The position numbers and the translations under genes were made by a program. A stretch of DNA of 34,576 nt from Bacteroidales bacterium (GTDB taxonomy: Bacteria; Bacteroidota; Bacteroidia; Bacteroidales; GCA-2711565), in the NCBI GenBank assembly GCA_028280405.1, contig JANQLW010000051.1, positions 1-34,576 of the forward strand, given 5' to 3'. Positions 1-7,338 of the stretch are shown piece by piece; position 1 is the stretch's first letter, and the number at the start of each line of letters is the position of its first letter. The notes under the pieces are model-generated. The model saw only the letters and a list, made by a program, of their open reading frames with translations. It was not told the origin of the DNA and ran no database searches.

Positions 1-23
1 AAGGGCGTCGCCCCTTAATATAA

Positions 24-54
24 AAAAACCTGCTTAAAAGGCAAGCAGGTTTTT
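24..54 (-). terminator. Rho-independent terminator after the MFS gene
   Basis: A 12-bp perfect stem (24-35 with 43-54) has a 7-nt loop. On the minus strand it is followed by a run of T (plus-strand A run 22-28). It lies just beyond the stop of the minus-strand transporter gene. A-tails and T-tails on both sides mean it could also work in the plus direction. Confidence 0.8.
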
Positions 55-75
55 CAGGTTAGTAAGAGATAAAAA

Positions 76-1320
76 TCAGGCTCTTTGCGGGCTTTTCACT
101 AAAATGGTAAGTAAAGTTCCCAATAACACAAATACACCTGTTATCGTGAATGCGAGTGCAAAATTTCCTAAATCTCCCATCATTCCTCCTAAAATTGGGC
201 CGGCTATACCACCTACACCAAAGGCAAGGAATACAAAAGGATAGTTTTGTCCAACGTTTTTAGCTCCAAAAGTATCGGCTGTAATTGTTGGGAATAATGC
301 GAAGTTTCCTCCAAAATTGAAACCGATTAAGGTCGCCCCAATGTAAAGGAGAATTTCATTTCCGGCCATATAGGTAAATAGAATAATAATAATACCTTGG
401 ATGGCTGTCATAATAATAATAGATGTTTTTCTTCCAATTTTATCACTGATTAATCCCCAAAGTATACGGCCTAAACCATTAGCCAAGCTGAAGAAAACAG
501 CCATAGCAGTTCCGGATATTGCACTAGCTTCCAGTTTTGTAAGTCCGGCTTCCTGTAAGGCTTCCATTGGATATAGTTTCATTAATCCGATGGACATTAA
601 TCCTGCACCGGCACTAAATACAAAGGTGAAGAATATAAAGTAGAATTGAACTTTTTTAAGCATTTCACTACTCCTGAATTCGATTTTATCAGAAGATCCA
701 GTTGCAGTTTGTTTTTCTTCATACCCTTTTGGTGCCCATCCGGCAGGAGGAAATTTCATCCAAATTCCACCTATGATTACCATAGCGGCAAACGCAACCC
801 CATAAATCAGAAATACACTCGATAATCCCATGGTGTCAAGTAAATTTCCCCAGTTATCTGCAAGCTTGATCCAAAACATTGCCCCAAATCCAAACCCTGC
901 AACTGCCAATCCGGTAATCATACCTTTTTTATCAGGGAACCAACGCATTCCCACTGCAATAGGAACAACGTAGGCTATACCAATACCGGCACCTCCTATT
1001 AATCCTATCAATATTAAAATTGGCCAGAAATCAGTTCCGCCAAATAATCCTGCAAGAATATATCCGGCACCTAATAAGATACCCCCCAGAATAGCTAATT
1101 TTTGAGGTCCCAATTTAGGCATTTTTTTACCGGATAAAACCATAAATACTGCAAAGGAAGCCAATCCTATAGAAAATACCCATTGTGTATCTGTTTTTGT
1201 CCAACCAGCATCTGCAAGCATAGGTGTGAACACTGACCATGCATAAATTGCACCCAGAGCCAGTTGTATAAGAATAGCACCAAGAATTACAAAATTCCGG
1301 TTCATGACTTTTTTTTCCAT
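76..1320 (-). CDS. OFA-family MFS transporter (putative monocarboxylate carrier)
   Basis: This 414-residue protein is almost entirely hydrophobic, with about 12 predicted membrane helices, so it acts in the inner membrane. The N-terminal helix with the pattern LGAIYAWSVFTPML and the glycine-rich stretch GGAGIGIAYVVPI are typical of the oxalate/formate antiporter (OFA) branch of the major facilitator superfamily, whose members move small carboxylates. The substrate cannot be read from the sequence. It lies 112 bp downstream of acetyl-CoA synthetase on the same strand, so acetate or another short monocarboxylate is a reasonable inference. A large palindrome separates the two genes and could uncouple them. 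The start is the first ATG; a second ATG five codons in is an alternative. Confidence 0.85.
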   Translation of the reverse strand: MEKKVMNRNFVILGAILIQLALGAIYAWSVFTPMLADAGWTKTDTQWVFSIGLASFAVFMVLSGKKMPKLGPQKLAILGGILLGAGYILAGLFGGTDFWPILILIGLIGGAGIGIAYVVPIAVGMRWFPDKKGMITGLAVAGFGFGAMFWIKLADNWGNLLDTMGLSSVFLIYGVAFAAMVIIGGIWMKFPPAGWAPKGYEEKQTATGSSDKIEFRSSEMLKKVQFYFIFFTFVFSAGAGLMSIGLMKLYPMEALQEAGLTKLEASAISGTAMAVFFSLANGLGRILWGLISDKIGRKTSIIIMTAIQGIIIILFTYMAGNEILLYIGATLIGFNFGGNFALFPTITADTFGAKNVGQNYPFVFLAFGVGGIAGPILGGMMGDLGNFALAFTITGVFVLLGTLLTILVKSPQRA

Positions 1321-1350
1321 AAAAAATAAAATTATTAAGTTAAAAAAATG

Positions 1351-1412
1351 ATACCGGTGGCTGAGCTTTTCGAAGCCTGAGTCAGGCTTCGAAAAGCTCA
1401 GCCACCGGGTAT
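1351..1412. repeat. REP-like long palindrome between acs and the MFS gene
   Basis: Arms of 27 bp (1354-1380 and 1382-1408) are perfectly complementary around a single central base, and after one bulged base three more pairs form at the ends. The arm contains GGTGGCTGAGCTTTTCGAAG. This resembles the TGAGCTTGTCGAAG-type palindromes that I recall as dispersed REP-like repeats in many bacterial genomes. It has no T run on the minus strand, so it is not a classic terminator, though it could stabilise or shorten an acs-MFS message. Confidence 0.75.
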
Positions 1413-1432
1413 TTTTAATTAAAGATGGTTTG

Positions 1433-3346
1433 TTATCGTTTTACTTCCACTTTTGCTCCGGTGATGATTTCTTCAACAACACCTGGATCAAGTAGGGTAG
1501 AGGTATCTCCAAGATTTGAAGCATCCCCTTCACCAATCTTCCGAAGAATACGTCTCATGATCTTACCTGAACGGGTTTTAGGTAAACCACTTACAATTTG
1601 GATCATATCAGGTTTAGCAATGGGTCCGATATGCTTGTTCACTGTCTGACGAATTTCGTTTTCAATGTTTTGCATTTCACCGTCAGATAATTCTTCACAA
1701 GTAACATAGGCATAAATCCCCTGTCCTTTTATTTCGTGTGGATATCCAACAACAGCAGATTCATTTACCTTTGGATGTTGGTTAATGGCATCCTCAACCT
1801 CGGCAGTACCAATACGGTGTCCCGAAACATTGATAACATCATCAACACGACCCATAATTCTATAATAACCTTCTTCATCACGTTTAGCTCCATCACCAGT
1901 AAAATACAAATCTGGATAAGTAGAGAAGTAAGTTTGTTTACATCTTTCATGGTCGCCCCATGTTGAACGTAACATACCTGGCCATGGGAATTTAATACAA
2001 AGGTTACCTTCTACAGAATTACCTTTGATTTCATTTCCTTCATTGTCAACCAGAATTGGTTGTACACCTGGCATTGGTAATGTAGCGAATGAAGGTTTGG
2101 TTGGAGTAATAGCAGCAAGAGGTGTAATCATAATACCACCGGTTTCAGTTTGCCACCAGGTATCTACAATCGGACAACGTCCACCACCTACGATATCATG
2201 GTACCAGCGCCAAGCTTCTTCATTGATTGGCTCACCAACTGTTCCTAAAACTTTTAATGAACTTAGATCATGCTTAGTTACCCATTCGTTTCCTTGAGCA
2301 ACTAATGCACGGATAGCAGTTGGAGCTGTGTAGAATTGGGTTACCTTATATTTTTCAACAATTTCCCAGAAACGACCTGCATCCGGCCAGGTAGGAACAC
2401 CTTCGAACATGATAGAAGTTGCTCCGGTTAATAGAGGTCCATATACTATATAAGAGTGACCGGTTACCCAGCCAATATCGGCAGTACACCACCACATATC
2501 TCCATCTCCATATTGGAATACATTTTTAAAGGTATATTCTGCCCAGGTCATATAACCGGCAGTTGTATGAAGAACTCCTTTTGGTTTTCCGGTAGAACCT
2601 GAAGTATAAAGAATGAATAATGTGTCTTCAGAATCCATTACTTCTGCTTTGTTTTCTGAACCTATTCCTTCAATAGCATCATGCCACCAAATATCGCGTC
2701 CTGCTTCCATATTGATGTCCTCACCAGTACGTTTGAATACAATACATTTTTCGATAGTCGGACAATTTTTTAAAGCTTCGTCAACAATACCTTTAAGAGG
2801 GATACTTTTTGTACCTCTGTAAGCACCATCTGATGTAACAATTAGGTTAGAAGTTCCATCGATAATACGATCAGCTAATGCATTTGCCGAGAAACCTGCA
2901 AATACGATTGAGTGTATCGCACCGATACGAGCACAAGCTAACATGGCAATTGCCAGTTCGGGAATCATAGGAAGATAAAGCGTTACACGATCACCTTTCT
3001 TCACTCCCTGATCTAATAAAGTATTTGCAAATTGACAAACTTTTTCAAAAAGTTGTTGATAAGTTAAAACGACATTGTCTTCTTTTGGGTCGTTAGGCTC
3101 CCAAATAATGGCAGGTTGGTCTTTTCTCATGAAAAGATTCCTTTCGAAAATATTTTCGGTAATGTTTAATTTACCTCCTAAAAACCATTTTACATCTGGG
3201 CCCTTGAAATCCCACTCAAGCACTTTGTCCCATTTTTTGTGCCAGTAATAATCTTCTGCAATTTTTCCCCAAAATGCTTCAGGATTGGCAACACTTTCCT
3301 GATACTTTTGAAGATATTCACTCAAGGATGTAATTTTGTTTGTCAT
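1433..3346 (-). CDS. acs: Acetyl-CoA synthetase (AMP-forming acetate-CoA ligase)
   Basis: This cytoplasmic enzyme activates acetate to acetyl-CoA by way of acetyl-AMP. The 637-residue length is normal for Acs. The N-terminal ACS domain (WFLGGKLNITEN) is followed by the AMP-binding P-loop YTSGSTGKPKGV, the DTWWQTETG motif and YFTGDGAKRDEEGYY. The C-terminal motif SGKIMRR carries the conserved lysine at about residue 595; in Acs enzymes this lysine is needed for adenylation and is a target of acetylation control. It is divergent from acetate kinase across a 515-bp gap. The pair gives the cell a high-affinity scavenging route and a low-affinity reversible route for acetate. An 18-bp palindrome 66-83 bp upstream of the start is a candidate operator. 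Confidence 0.97.
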   Translation of the reverse strand: MTNKITSLSEYLQKYQESVANPEAFWGKIAEDYYWHKKWDKVLEWDFKGPDVKWFLGGKLNITENIFERNLFMRKDQPAIIWEPNDPKEDNVVLTYQQLFEKVCQFANTLLDQGVKKGDRVTLYLPMIPELAIAMLACARIGAIHSIVFAGFSANALADRIIDGTSNLIVTSDGAYRGTKSIPLKGIVDEALKNCPTIEKCIVFKRTGEDINMEAGRDIWWHDAIEGIGSENKAEVMDSEDTLFILYTSGSTGKPKGVLHTTAGYMTWAEYTFKNVFQYGDGDMWWCTADIGWVTGHSYIVYGPLLTGATSIMFEGVPTWPDAGRFWEIVEKYKVTQFYTAPTAIRALVAQGNEWVTKHDLSSLKVLGTVGEPINEEAWRWYHDIVGGGRCPIVDTWWQTETGGIMITPLAAITPTKPSFATLPMPGVQPILVDNEGNEIKGNSVEGNLCIKFPWPGMLRSTWGDHERCKQTYFSTYPDLYFTGDGAKRDEEGYYRIMGRVDDVINVSGHRIGTAEVEDAINQHPKVNESAVVGYPHEIKGQGIYAYVTCEELSDGEMQNIENEIRQTVNKHIGPIAKPDMIQIVSGLPKTRSGKIMRRILRKIGEGDASNLGDTSTLLDPGVVEEIITGAKVEVKR

Positions 3347-3411
3347 AATTTAATTGATTAGGTTGAATAATGTGTTATGAATAATTTAATCTGATTTTCA
3401 ATCTCTTACAA

Positions 3412-3429
3412 TTGTTAATCGATTAACAA
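3412..3429. promoter_or_regulatory. 18-bp perfect palindrome, candidate operator of acs
   Basis: TTGTTAATCGATTAACAA reads the same on both strands. A central CG flanked by symmetric AT-rich half-sites is the look of a LacI-family operator, but other dimeric regulators are possible. On the minus strand a near-match to the -7 consensus (CATATTTG, 3427-3434, one base off TAnnTTTG) overlaps its edge, so a bound repressor would cover the start of acs transcription. No regulator gene for it is in the window. Confidence 0.55.
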
Positions 3430-3714
3430 ATATGTTCAAAAAAATTTTTCCTAACTCTTCAGTCCGATCTGTGACATCCAAATATAATGAAATTCAAATT
3501 AAAATCCTTGTTATAACGGCTTTAAATAGCAGCAAACGAGTGTTTTAAAGGCTTTGTATTTTTATGCGTTTTTTGAAATACTCTATAAGCCCCAGTAACA
3601 AAGGCTTTTAAAATATGTTTTAATGTATATATATGTTATTTAGAGCGATTATATTTTATAAATATGTAATCAAATACCTTATTATATTTATGTGATTTGT
3701 GTTTAAATATTGAT

Positions 3715-3722
3715 TAATTTTG
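3715..3722 (+). promoter_or_regulatory. Candidate ackA promoter -7 box
   Basis: TAATTTTG matches the Bacteroidota TAnnTTTG -7 consensus exactly. A TTTG at 3696-3699 lies 15 bp upstream, shorter than the usual -33 spacing. It predicts a leader of about 130 nt. Confidence 0.4.
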
Positions 3723-3729
3723 CCGCGGG

Positions 3730-3757
3730 ATAAAATGAGCTAACTGGGTCATTTTAT
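3730..3757 (+). promoter_or_regulatory. Hairpin in the predicted ackA leader
   Basis: Nine perfectly paired bases (ATAAAATGA at 3730-3738 with TCATTTTAT at 3749-3757) enclose a 10-nt loop just downstream of the candidate promoter. No T run follows, so it is not a terminator. TTTTATGGT occurs in the right arm region and again about 20 nt further on. Its role is unknown. Confidence 0.35.
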
Positions 3758-3861
3758 GGTAAAAAAGAGCCTTTTATGGTCTCATTGTTAATAAATAAAC
3801 AGTTTATGTATCGGCCTGAATCATGAATAAAAATAGAGGTTTGGGACAAAAAAAGTAAAAA

Positions 3862-5067
3862 ATGAAAATATTGGTATTGAACTGCGGCAGTTCGTCGATT
3901 AAGTATCAGCTTTTTAACATTGAAAATGAAGAGGTACTTGCTAAAGGTGTAATTGAAAAGATCGGTCTTAAAGAGTCTATCATCAAGAATAAAAGAAATG
4001 ATGGTGATGTCGTGAAGCTGAATGAGAACATTGCAGATCATCAGGAAGGAATTAAAAAAGTACTTGATATCCTTGTAAGTAAAGATCACGGAAGTTTAAG
4101 CAGTTTGGATGAAATCGGTGCTGTAGGTCACAGAGTCGTTCATGGTGGTGAAGCTTTCAATTCAAGTGTAAGCATTACCGATGAGGTAATTGACAAAATG
4201 GAAGAGTGCATTGATCTTGCACCATTACATAACCCTCCGAACCTAACAGGAATCAACAGTATTAAAACTCTATTGCCTGACGTACCTCAGTGTGGGGTAT
4301 TTGATACAGCATTCCACCAAACGATGCCTCAGTATGCGTTTATGTATGCATTACCCTATGAGATGTATGAGAAACATGATGTACGTCGTTATGGATTCCA
4401 TGGAACTTCTCACCGTTTTGTTTCGAAGAGAGCAGCTGAGATCGCCGGTATGGATTACAACAATTGCAAAATCATTACTTGCCACTTAGGAAACGGTGCT
4501 TCAATTGCAGCGATTAAGAATGGTAAATCAGTTGATACTTCAATGGGATTAACCCCAGTTGAAGGTTTGATGATGGGAACCCGTGGTGGAGATCTTGACC
4601 TTGGCGCTTTATTCTATATCATGAAAAAAGAAGGTTTGGATATTGATGGAGCTAATGCATTAATTAATAAGAAAAGTGGAGTTCTTGGTATTTCTGGGAT
4701 TTCTTCGGATATGCGTGAAGTAGAAGAAGCAGAAGCTGCAGGAAACGAAAGAGCAAAATTAGCATTGGATATGTATCACTACAGAGTGAAAAAATATATT
4801 GGTGCTTATGCAGCAGCTATGGGTGGTGTTGATATCATTGTATTAACCGGTGGTATTGGTGAAAACGGTCCTGAAACCCGTGAAGAAATCCTTAGAGATT
4901 TTGAGTTTTTAGGATTAGAACTTGATGTGGAAGCAAATGCAAAGAAACGTGGTCAGGAAGTAATCATCTCTAAAAAAGGTTCAAAAGTAAAAGCAATGGT
5001 AGTGCCTACCGATGAGGAATTGGTAATTGCTCAGGATACTTATAAGATTCTGAAAGGAGAATTATAA
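3862..5067 (+). CDS. ackA: Acetate kinase
   Basis: This cytoplasmic enzyme interconverts acetate plus ATP and acetyl phosphate plus ADP. The 401-residue length is standard. The N-terminal phosphate-binding motif VLNCGSSSIKYQ, the segment GHRVVHGG, the acetate-kinase signature YGFHGTSHRFVS, and the ATP-binding motifs CHLGNGASIAAI and LTGGIGENGPETR are all intact. No phosphotransacetylase gene adjoins it, although pta-ackA pairs are common elsewhere, so its partner must be encoded outside this window. It is divergent from acs. The leader is long and may carry regulation. A hairpin terminator follows closely. Confidence 0.97.
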   Translation: MKILVLNCGSSSIKYQLFNIENEEVLAKGVIEKIGLKESIIKNKRNDGDVVKLNENIADHQEGIKKVLDILVSKDHGSLSSLDEIGAVGHRVVHGGEAFNSSVSITDEVIDKMEECIDLAPLHNPPNLTGINSIKTLLPDVPQCGVFDTAFHQTMPQYAFMYALPYEMYEKHDVRRYGFHGTSHRFVSKRAAEIAGMDYNNCKIITCHLGNGASIAAIKNGKSVDTSMGLTPVEGLMMGTRGGDLDLGALFYIMKKEGLDIDGANALINKKSGVLGISGISSDMREVEEAEAAGNERAKLALDMYHYRVKKYIGAYAAAMGGVDIIVLTGGIGENGPETREEILRDFEFLGLELDVEANAKKRGQEVIISKKGSKVKAMVVPTDEELVIAQDTYKILKGEL

Positions 5068-5090
5068 GAGAAATCATATTATAAAAACAG

Positions 5091-5136
5091 AACCCTATTC
5101 TTTCCCTAAGCTAAGGGAAAAGGATGGGGTTTTTTG
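5091..5136 (+). terminator. Bidirectional terminator between ackA and the response regulator gene
   Basis: An inner stem (TTTCCCT 5101-5107 with AGGGAAA 5114-5120) sits inside an outer stem (AACCC with GGGTT), followed by a plus-strand run of T. On the minus strand it is followed by CTGTTTTT, so it can also end the convergent two-component operon. Confidence 0.75.
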
Positions 5137-5187
5137 ATTGCCAATTGTCAATATAAAATTTTCAATTTTCAATATTTGGGGACAGCC

Positions 5188-5871
5188 TCATTTTTTTGTA
5201 CTTAGAATATATCCAACTCCTCTGATATTTTCGATCCTAATATTTTTTGAAAAACGGAGGTATTTCCGGATACGGCTCATAAAAACATTCATACTCCGTC
5301 CCAGGAAATAATCATCTTCGCCCCATATATTCTTTAAAATTTCAGTCGTTTTTAATAATTGATTTTTATGTTGAATTAAATATCGAAGTAATTCAGCTTC
5401 TCTTAAAGTCAGCATTTGATCTTCATGAGGATGTTTTAATTTCAGGTTTTGAAAATCAAGAATGTATTTGTCCAGGCTTAAGGGAGCATCTGATTTTGAA
5501 ATGATCGTTCGGTTTAAAATATTTCTAAGACGTAAAACTAATTCGTCGGCTTCAAAGGGCTTGGTAATGTAATCGTCGGCACCAATTTTTAATCCGGCTA
5601 ACCGGTCATCTTTCATATTCCTGGCAGTTAAAAATATAAAAGGAATATCTGGTTTTAATTTTTTGATGGCTTCAGCGAGGCTTAAGCCATCCATTTCCGG
5701 CATCATAATATCCAGTATGCAAAGATCAAAATTCAATGTTTTAAAGACCTTTAATGCAATGGCTCCATTCAAACAATGAGTGACATCGAACTTTTCTATT
5801 TCAAGATATTGCTTTAACACATTTCCCAAATCCTGATCATCTTCTGCCAGTAATATTCTATAATTTTTCAT
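5188..5871 (-). CDS. OmpR-family response regulator
   Basis: This 227-residue cytoplasmic transcription factor has a receiver domain (about 1-120) with the acidic pair D11/D12, phospho-acceptor D54 in LDIMMPEMDG, T82 and K104 in TKPF. A winged-helix DNA-binding domain follows (about 130-225, with LTLREAELLRYL and SRIRKYLR). It is the second gene of an operon: its ATG directly follows the stop of the kinase gene with no spacing. OmpR-type regulators bind direct repeats spaced 10-11 bp, and exactly such repeats (TTAAC three times) lie upstream of the kinase gene and the divergent metallopeptidase gene. Those are its most likely targets, which is inference. Confidence 0.93.
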   Translation of the reverse strand: MKNYRILLAEDDQDLGNVLKQYLEIEKFDVTHCLNGAIALKVFKTLNFDLCILDIMMPEMDGLSLAEAIKKLKPDIPFIFLTARNMKDDRLAGLKIGADDYITKPFEADELVLRLRNILNRTIISKSDAPLSLDKYILDFQNLKLKHPHEDQMLTLREAELLRYLIQHKNQLLKTTEILKNIWGEDDYFLGRSMNVFMSRIRKYLRFSKNIRIENIRGVGYILSTKK

Positions 5872-7218
5872 TTATGTGATAGGTAAATAAATTATAAATG
5901 TACTACCTTTTCCTATTTTACTTTCAACCTCAATTTTTCCCTGATGAGCCTGGATAATTTGTTTTACTACGAATAATCCCAAACCAAGTCCTTTTACAGT
6001 ATGAATATTTCCTTTTGGTATCCGGTAAAATTTATCAAAAATCAAAACTTGTTCTTTTTTTGAGATTCCTATTCCATAATCTTTAATATGGATGATTAAT
6101 TGCTTGTTTTTATTTGTTGTTGTGATCTCAATTTTTTTATTCTCTACCGAGTATTTGCTGGCATTGTCCAAAATATTAATAATGGCTGAACTGAAATAAA
6201 AAGAATCAAGCATTATTTCATCGGTTTTTGCAATAAATTTTTGTTCAATTTCGAATTCCTGATGTGCCGTTTGAAAATCTTTTATAAGCTCACTTAATAG
6301 TTGATTGACGGATGTTTTTTCAAATTTATAGGCATTAGAAGTATTCGAATTTTTGACAGATAGTTTCATTACATCCGAAACAATTATCTGCAAACGCTTG
6401 TTTTGTCGCAAAAGAATATCAGCAAGCTCATCTATTTTTTCAGTTTTGGTTTTGACTTCTTGTTTTTTTAAGTTTTGACTTGCTATCCGAATAGTGCTAA
6501 TGGGGGTATTTAACTCATGGGTCATATTATTGATGAAGTCATTTTTTATGTCAGATAACTTCTTCTGCCGGATGATGGTTTGAATGGTATAAACAAAAAT
6601 GGCCACAAAAATGATGGTAGCAAGAACAATTCCAAATATTAGCCATTTTATTTCACCTATAATATATTTCCAGATATTATTGTATTCGTAATGCATTCTT
6701 ATCTCCATATAATAGTCCCCTACCCATTTGCTGAAGCTTTTATAATTTGTTTTTCCAACCAGGTTTGTATTGCCAAAAAGAACGACTTCTCCCATTCGCT
6801 TTCCTTCGTTTTCGAAAGGATCATTGTTCATTTTTACATTGCTTAATTTTGCCAGGCTTATTGCAAAATCAATATTAACTCTGAAGCCGTTTTCTAAAAG
6901 ATCTTTTTCGATGATGGAATCCATTTTACTATAATAAATAAAGGCTTCTTTCAATTTCGAAATCATGCTTTCTTGCTCATCACTCTTCATTTCCCTCTTC
7001 GTTATAAAAGAGTCAAAGTCACTGGCAAAATCCTTAAAGGGATGATAGTTCATTTTAGCGTTAAAGAAACAAGCGGATACAATAGGATTACTTGAAAAAT
7101 CAAACTTTTTCAATTCGAGTTCATAACTGTTGTAAATCAGATAGACAGATATTCCCAGAAAGGTCAAAACCGAACCAGTCAAAAAGATAATTGAAAGTAT
7201 GATTCTTTTTATATGCAT
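5872..7218 (-). CDS. Membrane sensor histidine kinase
   Basis: The 448-residue inner-membrane kinase has two transmembrane helices (about 5-30 and 190-215) enclosing a roughly 160-residue extracytoplasmic sensor region that I do not recognise. The dimerisation box NDFINNMTHELNTPIS carries the phospho-acceptor histidine (about residue 234). The catalytic domain shows the N box (NILDNASKYS), G1 (IKDYGIGIS) and G2 (GLGLGLFVVKQ). I start it at the ATG at 7218 rather than the TTG at 7224. A minus-strand TACATTTG box (7222-7229) abuts this ATG; if it is the real promoter, the message would be nearly leaderless. It is followed immediately by its response regulator. Confidence 0.92.
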   Translation of the reverse strand: MHIKRIILSIIFLTGSVLTFLGISVYLIYNSYELELKKFDFSSNPIVSACFFNAKMNYHPFKDFASDFDSFITKREMKSDEQESMISKLKEAFIYYSKMDSIIEKDLLENGFRVNIDFAISLAKLSNVKMNNDPFENEGKRMGEVVLFGNTNLVGKTNYKSFSKWVGDYYMEIRMHYEYNNIWKYIIGEIKWLIFGIVLATIIFVAIFVYTIQTIIRQKKLSDIKNDFINNMTHELNTPISTIRIASQNLKKQEVKTKTEKIDELADILLRQNKRLQIIVSDVMKLSVKNSNTSNAYKFEKTSVNQLLSELIKDFQTAHQEFEIEQKFIAKTDEIMLDSFYFSSAIINILDNASKYSVENKKIEITTTNKNKQLIIHIKDYGIGISKKEQVLIFDKFYRIPKGNIHTVKGLGLGLFVVKQIIQAHQGKIEVESKIGKGSTFIIYLPIT

Positions 7219-7257
7219 AATCAAATGTAAAAAAATTAATTCTCAGAAAACATGATG

Positions 7258-7284
7258 TTAACACTGCATTAACAAAGCATTAAC
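7258..7284. promoter_or_regulatory. Three TTAAC direct repeats at 11-bp pitch, candidate response-regulator site
   Basis: TTAAC occurs at 7258-7262, 7269-7273 and 7280-7284, one helical turn apart, and the last two copies are preceded by GCA. Tandem half-sites at 11-bp steps are the normal binding site of OmpR/PhoB regulators. They lie between the two-component operon and the divergent metallopeptidase gene, 22 bp upstream of the latter's -7 box, a position suited to activation. Confidence 0.6.
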
Positions 7285-7306
7285 CTCATCCATCCTTCTT
7301 GCCCTG

Positions 7307-7314
7307 TACATTTG
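7307..7314 (+). promoter_or_regulatory. Candidate -7 box of the metallopeptidase-like gene
   Basis: TACATTTG is an exact match to TAnnTTTG. It puts transcription start near 7320, which rules out an upstream ATG at 7312 and supports the ATG at 7339. No clear -33 TTTG is seen; the TTAAC repeats occupy that area, as in activator-dependent promoters. Confidence 0.5.
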
Positions 7315-7338
7315 CTTTATAATCTAAAACTAAAGATC

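Larger units (their letters stand above)
3347..3861. other. Intergenic region between divergent acs and ackA
   Basis: This AT-rich 515-bp gap has no convincing gene. It holds the leader of acs with a perfect palindrome (3412-3429), a candidate ackA promoter box (3715-3722) and a hairpin in the predicted ackA leader (3730-3757). The middle part (about 3440-3690) shows nothing I can interpret. Confidence 0.7.

Noticed and set aside
3754..4089. Minus-strand 111-codon reading frame over the start of ackA
   Set aside because: It is antisense to well-conserved acetate kinase sequence, has no recognisable domain, and its composition follows from the ackA codons.
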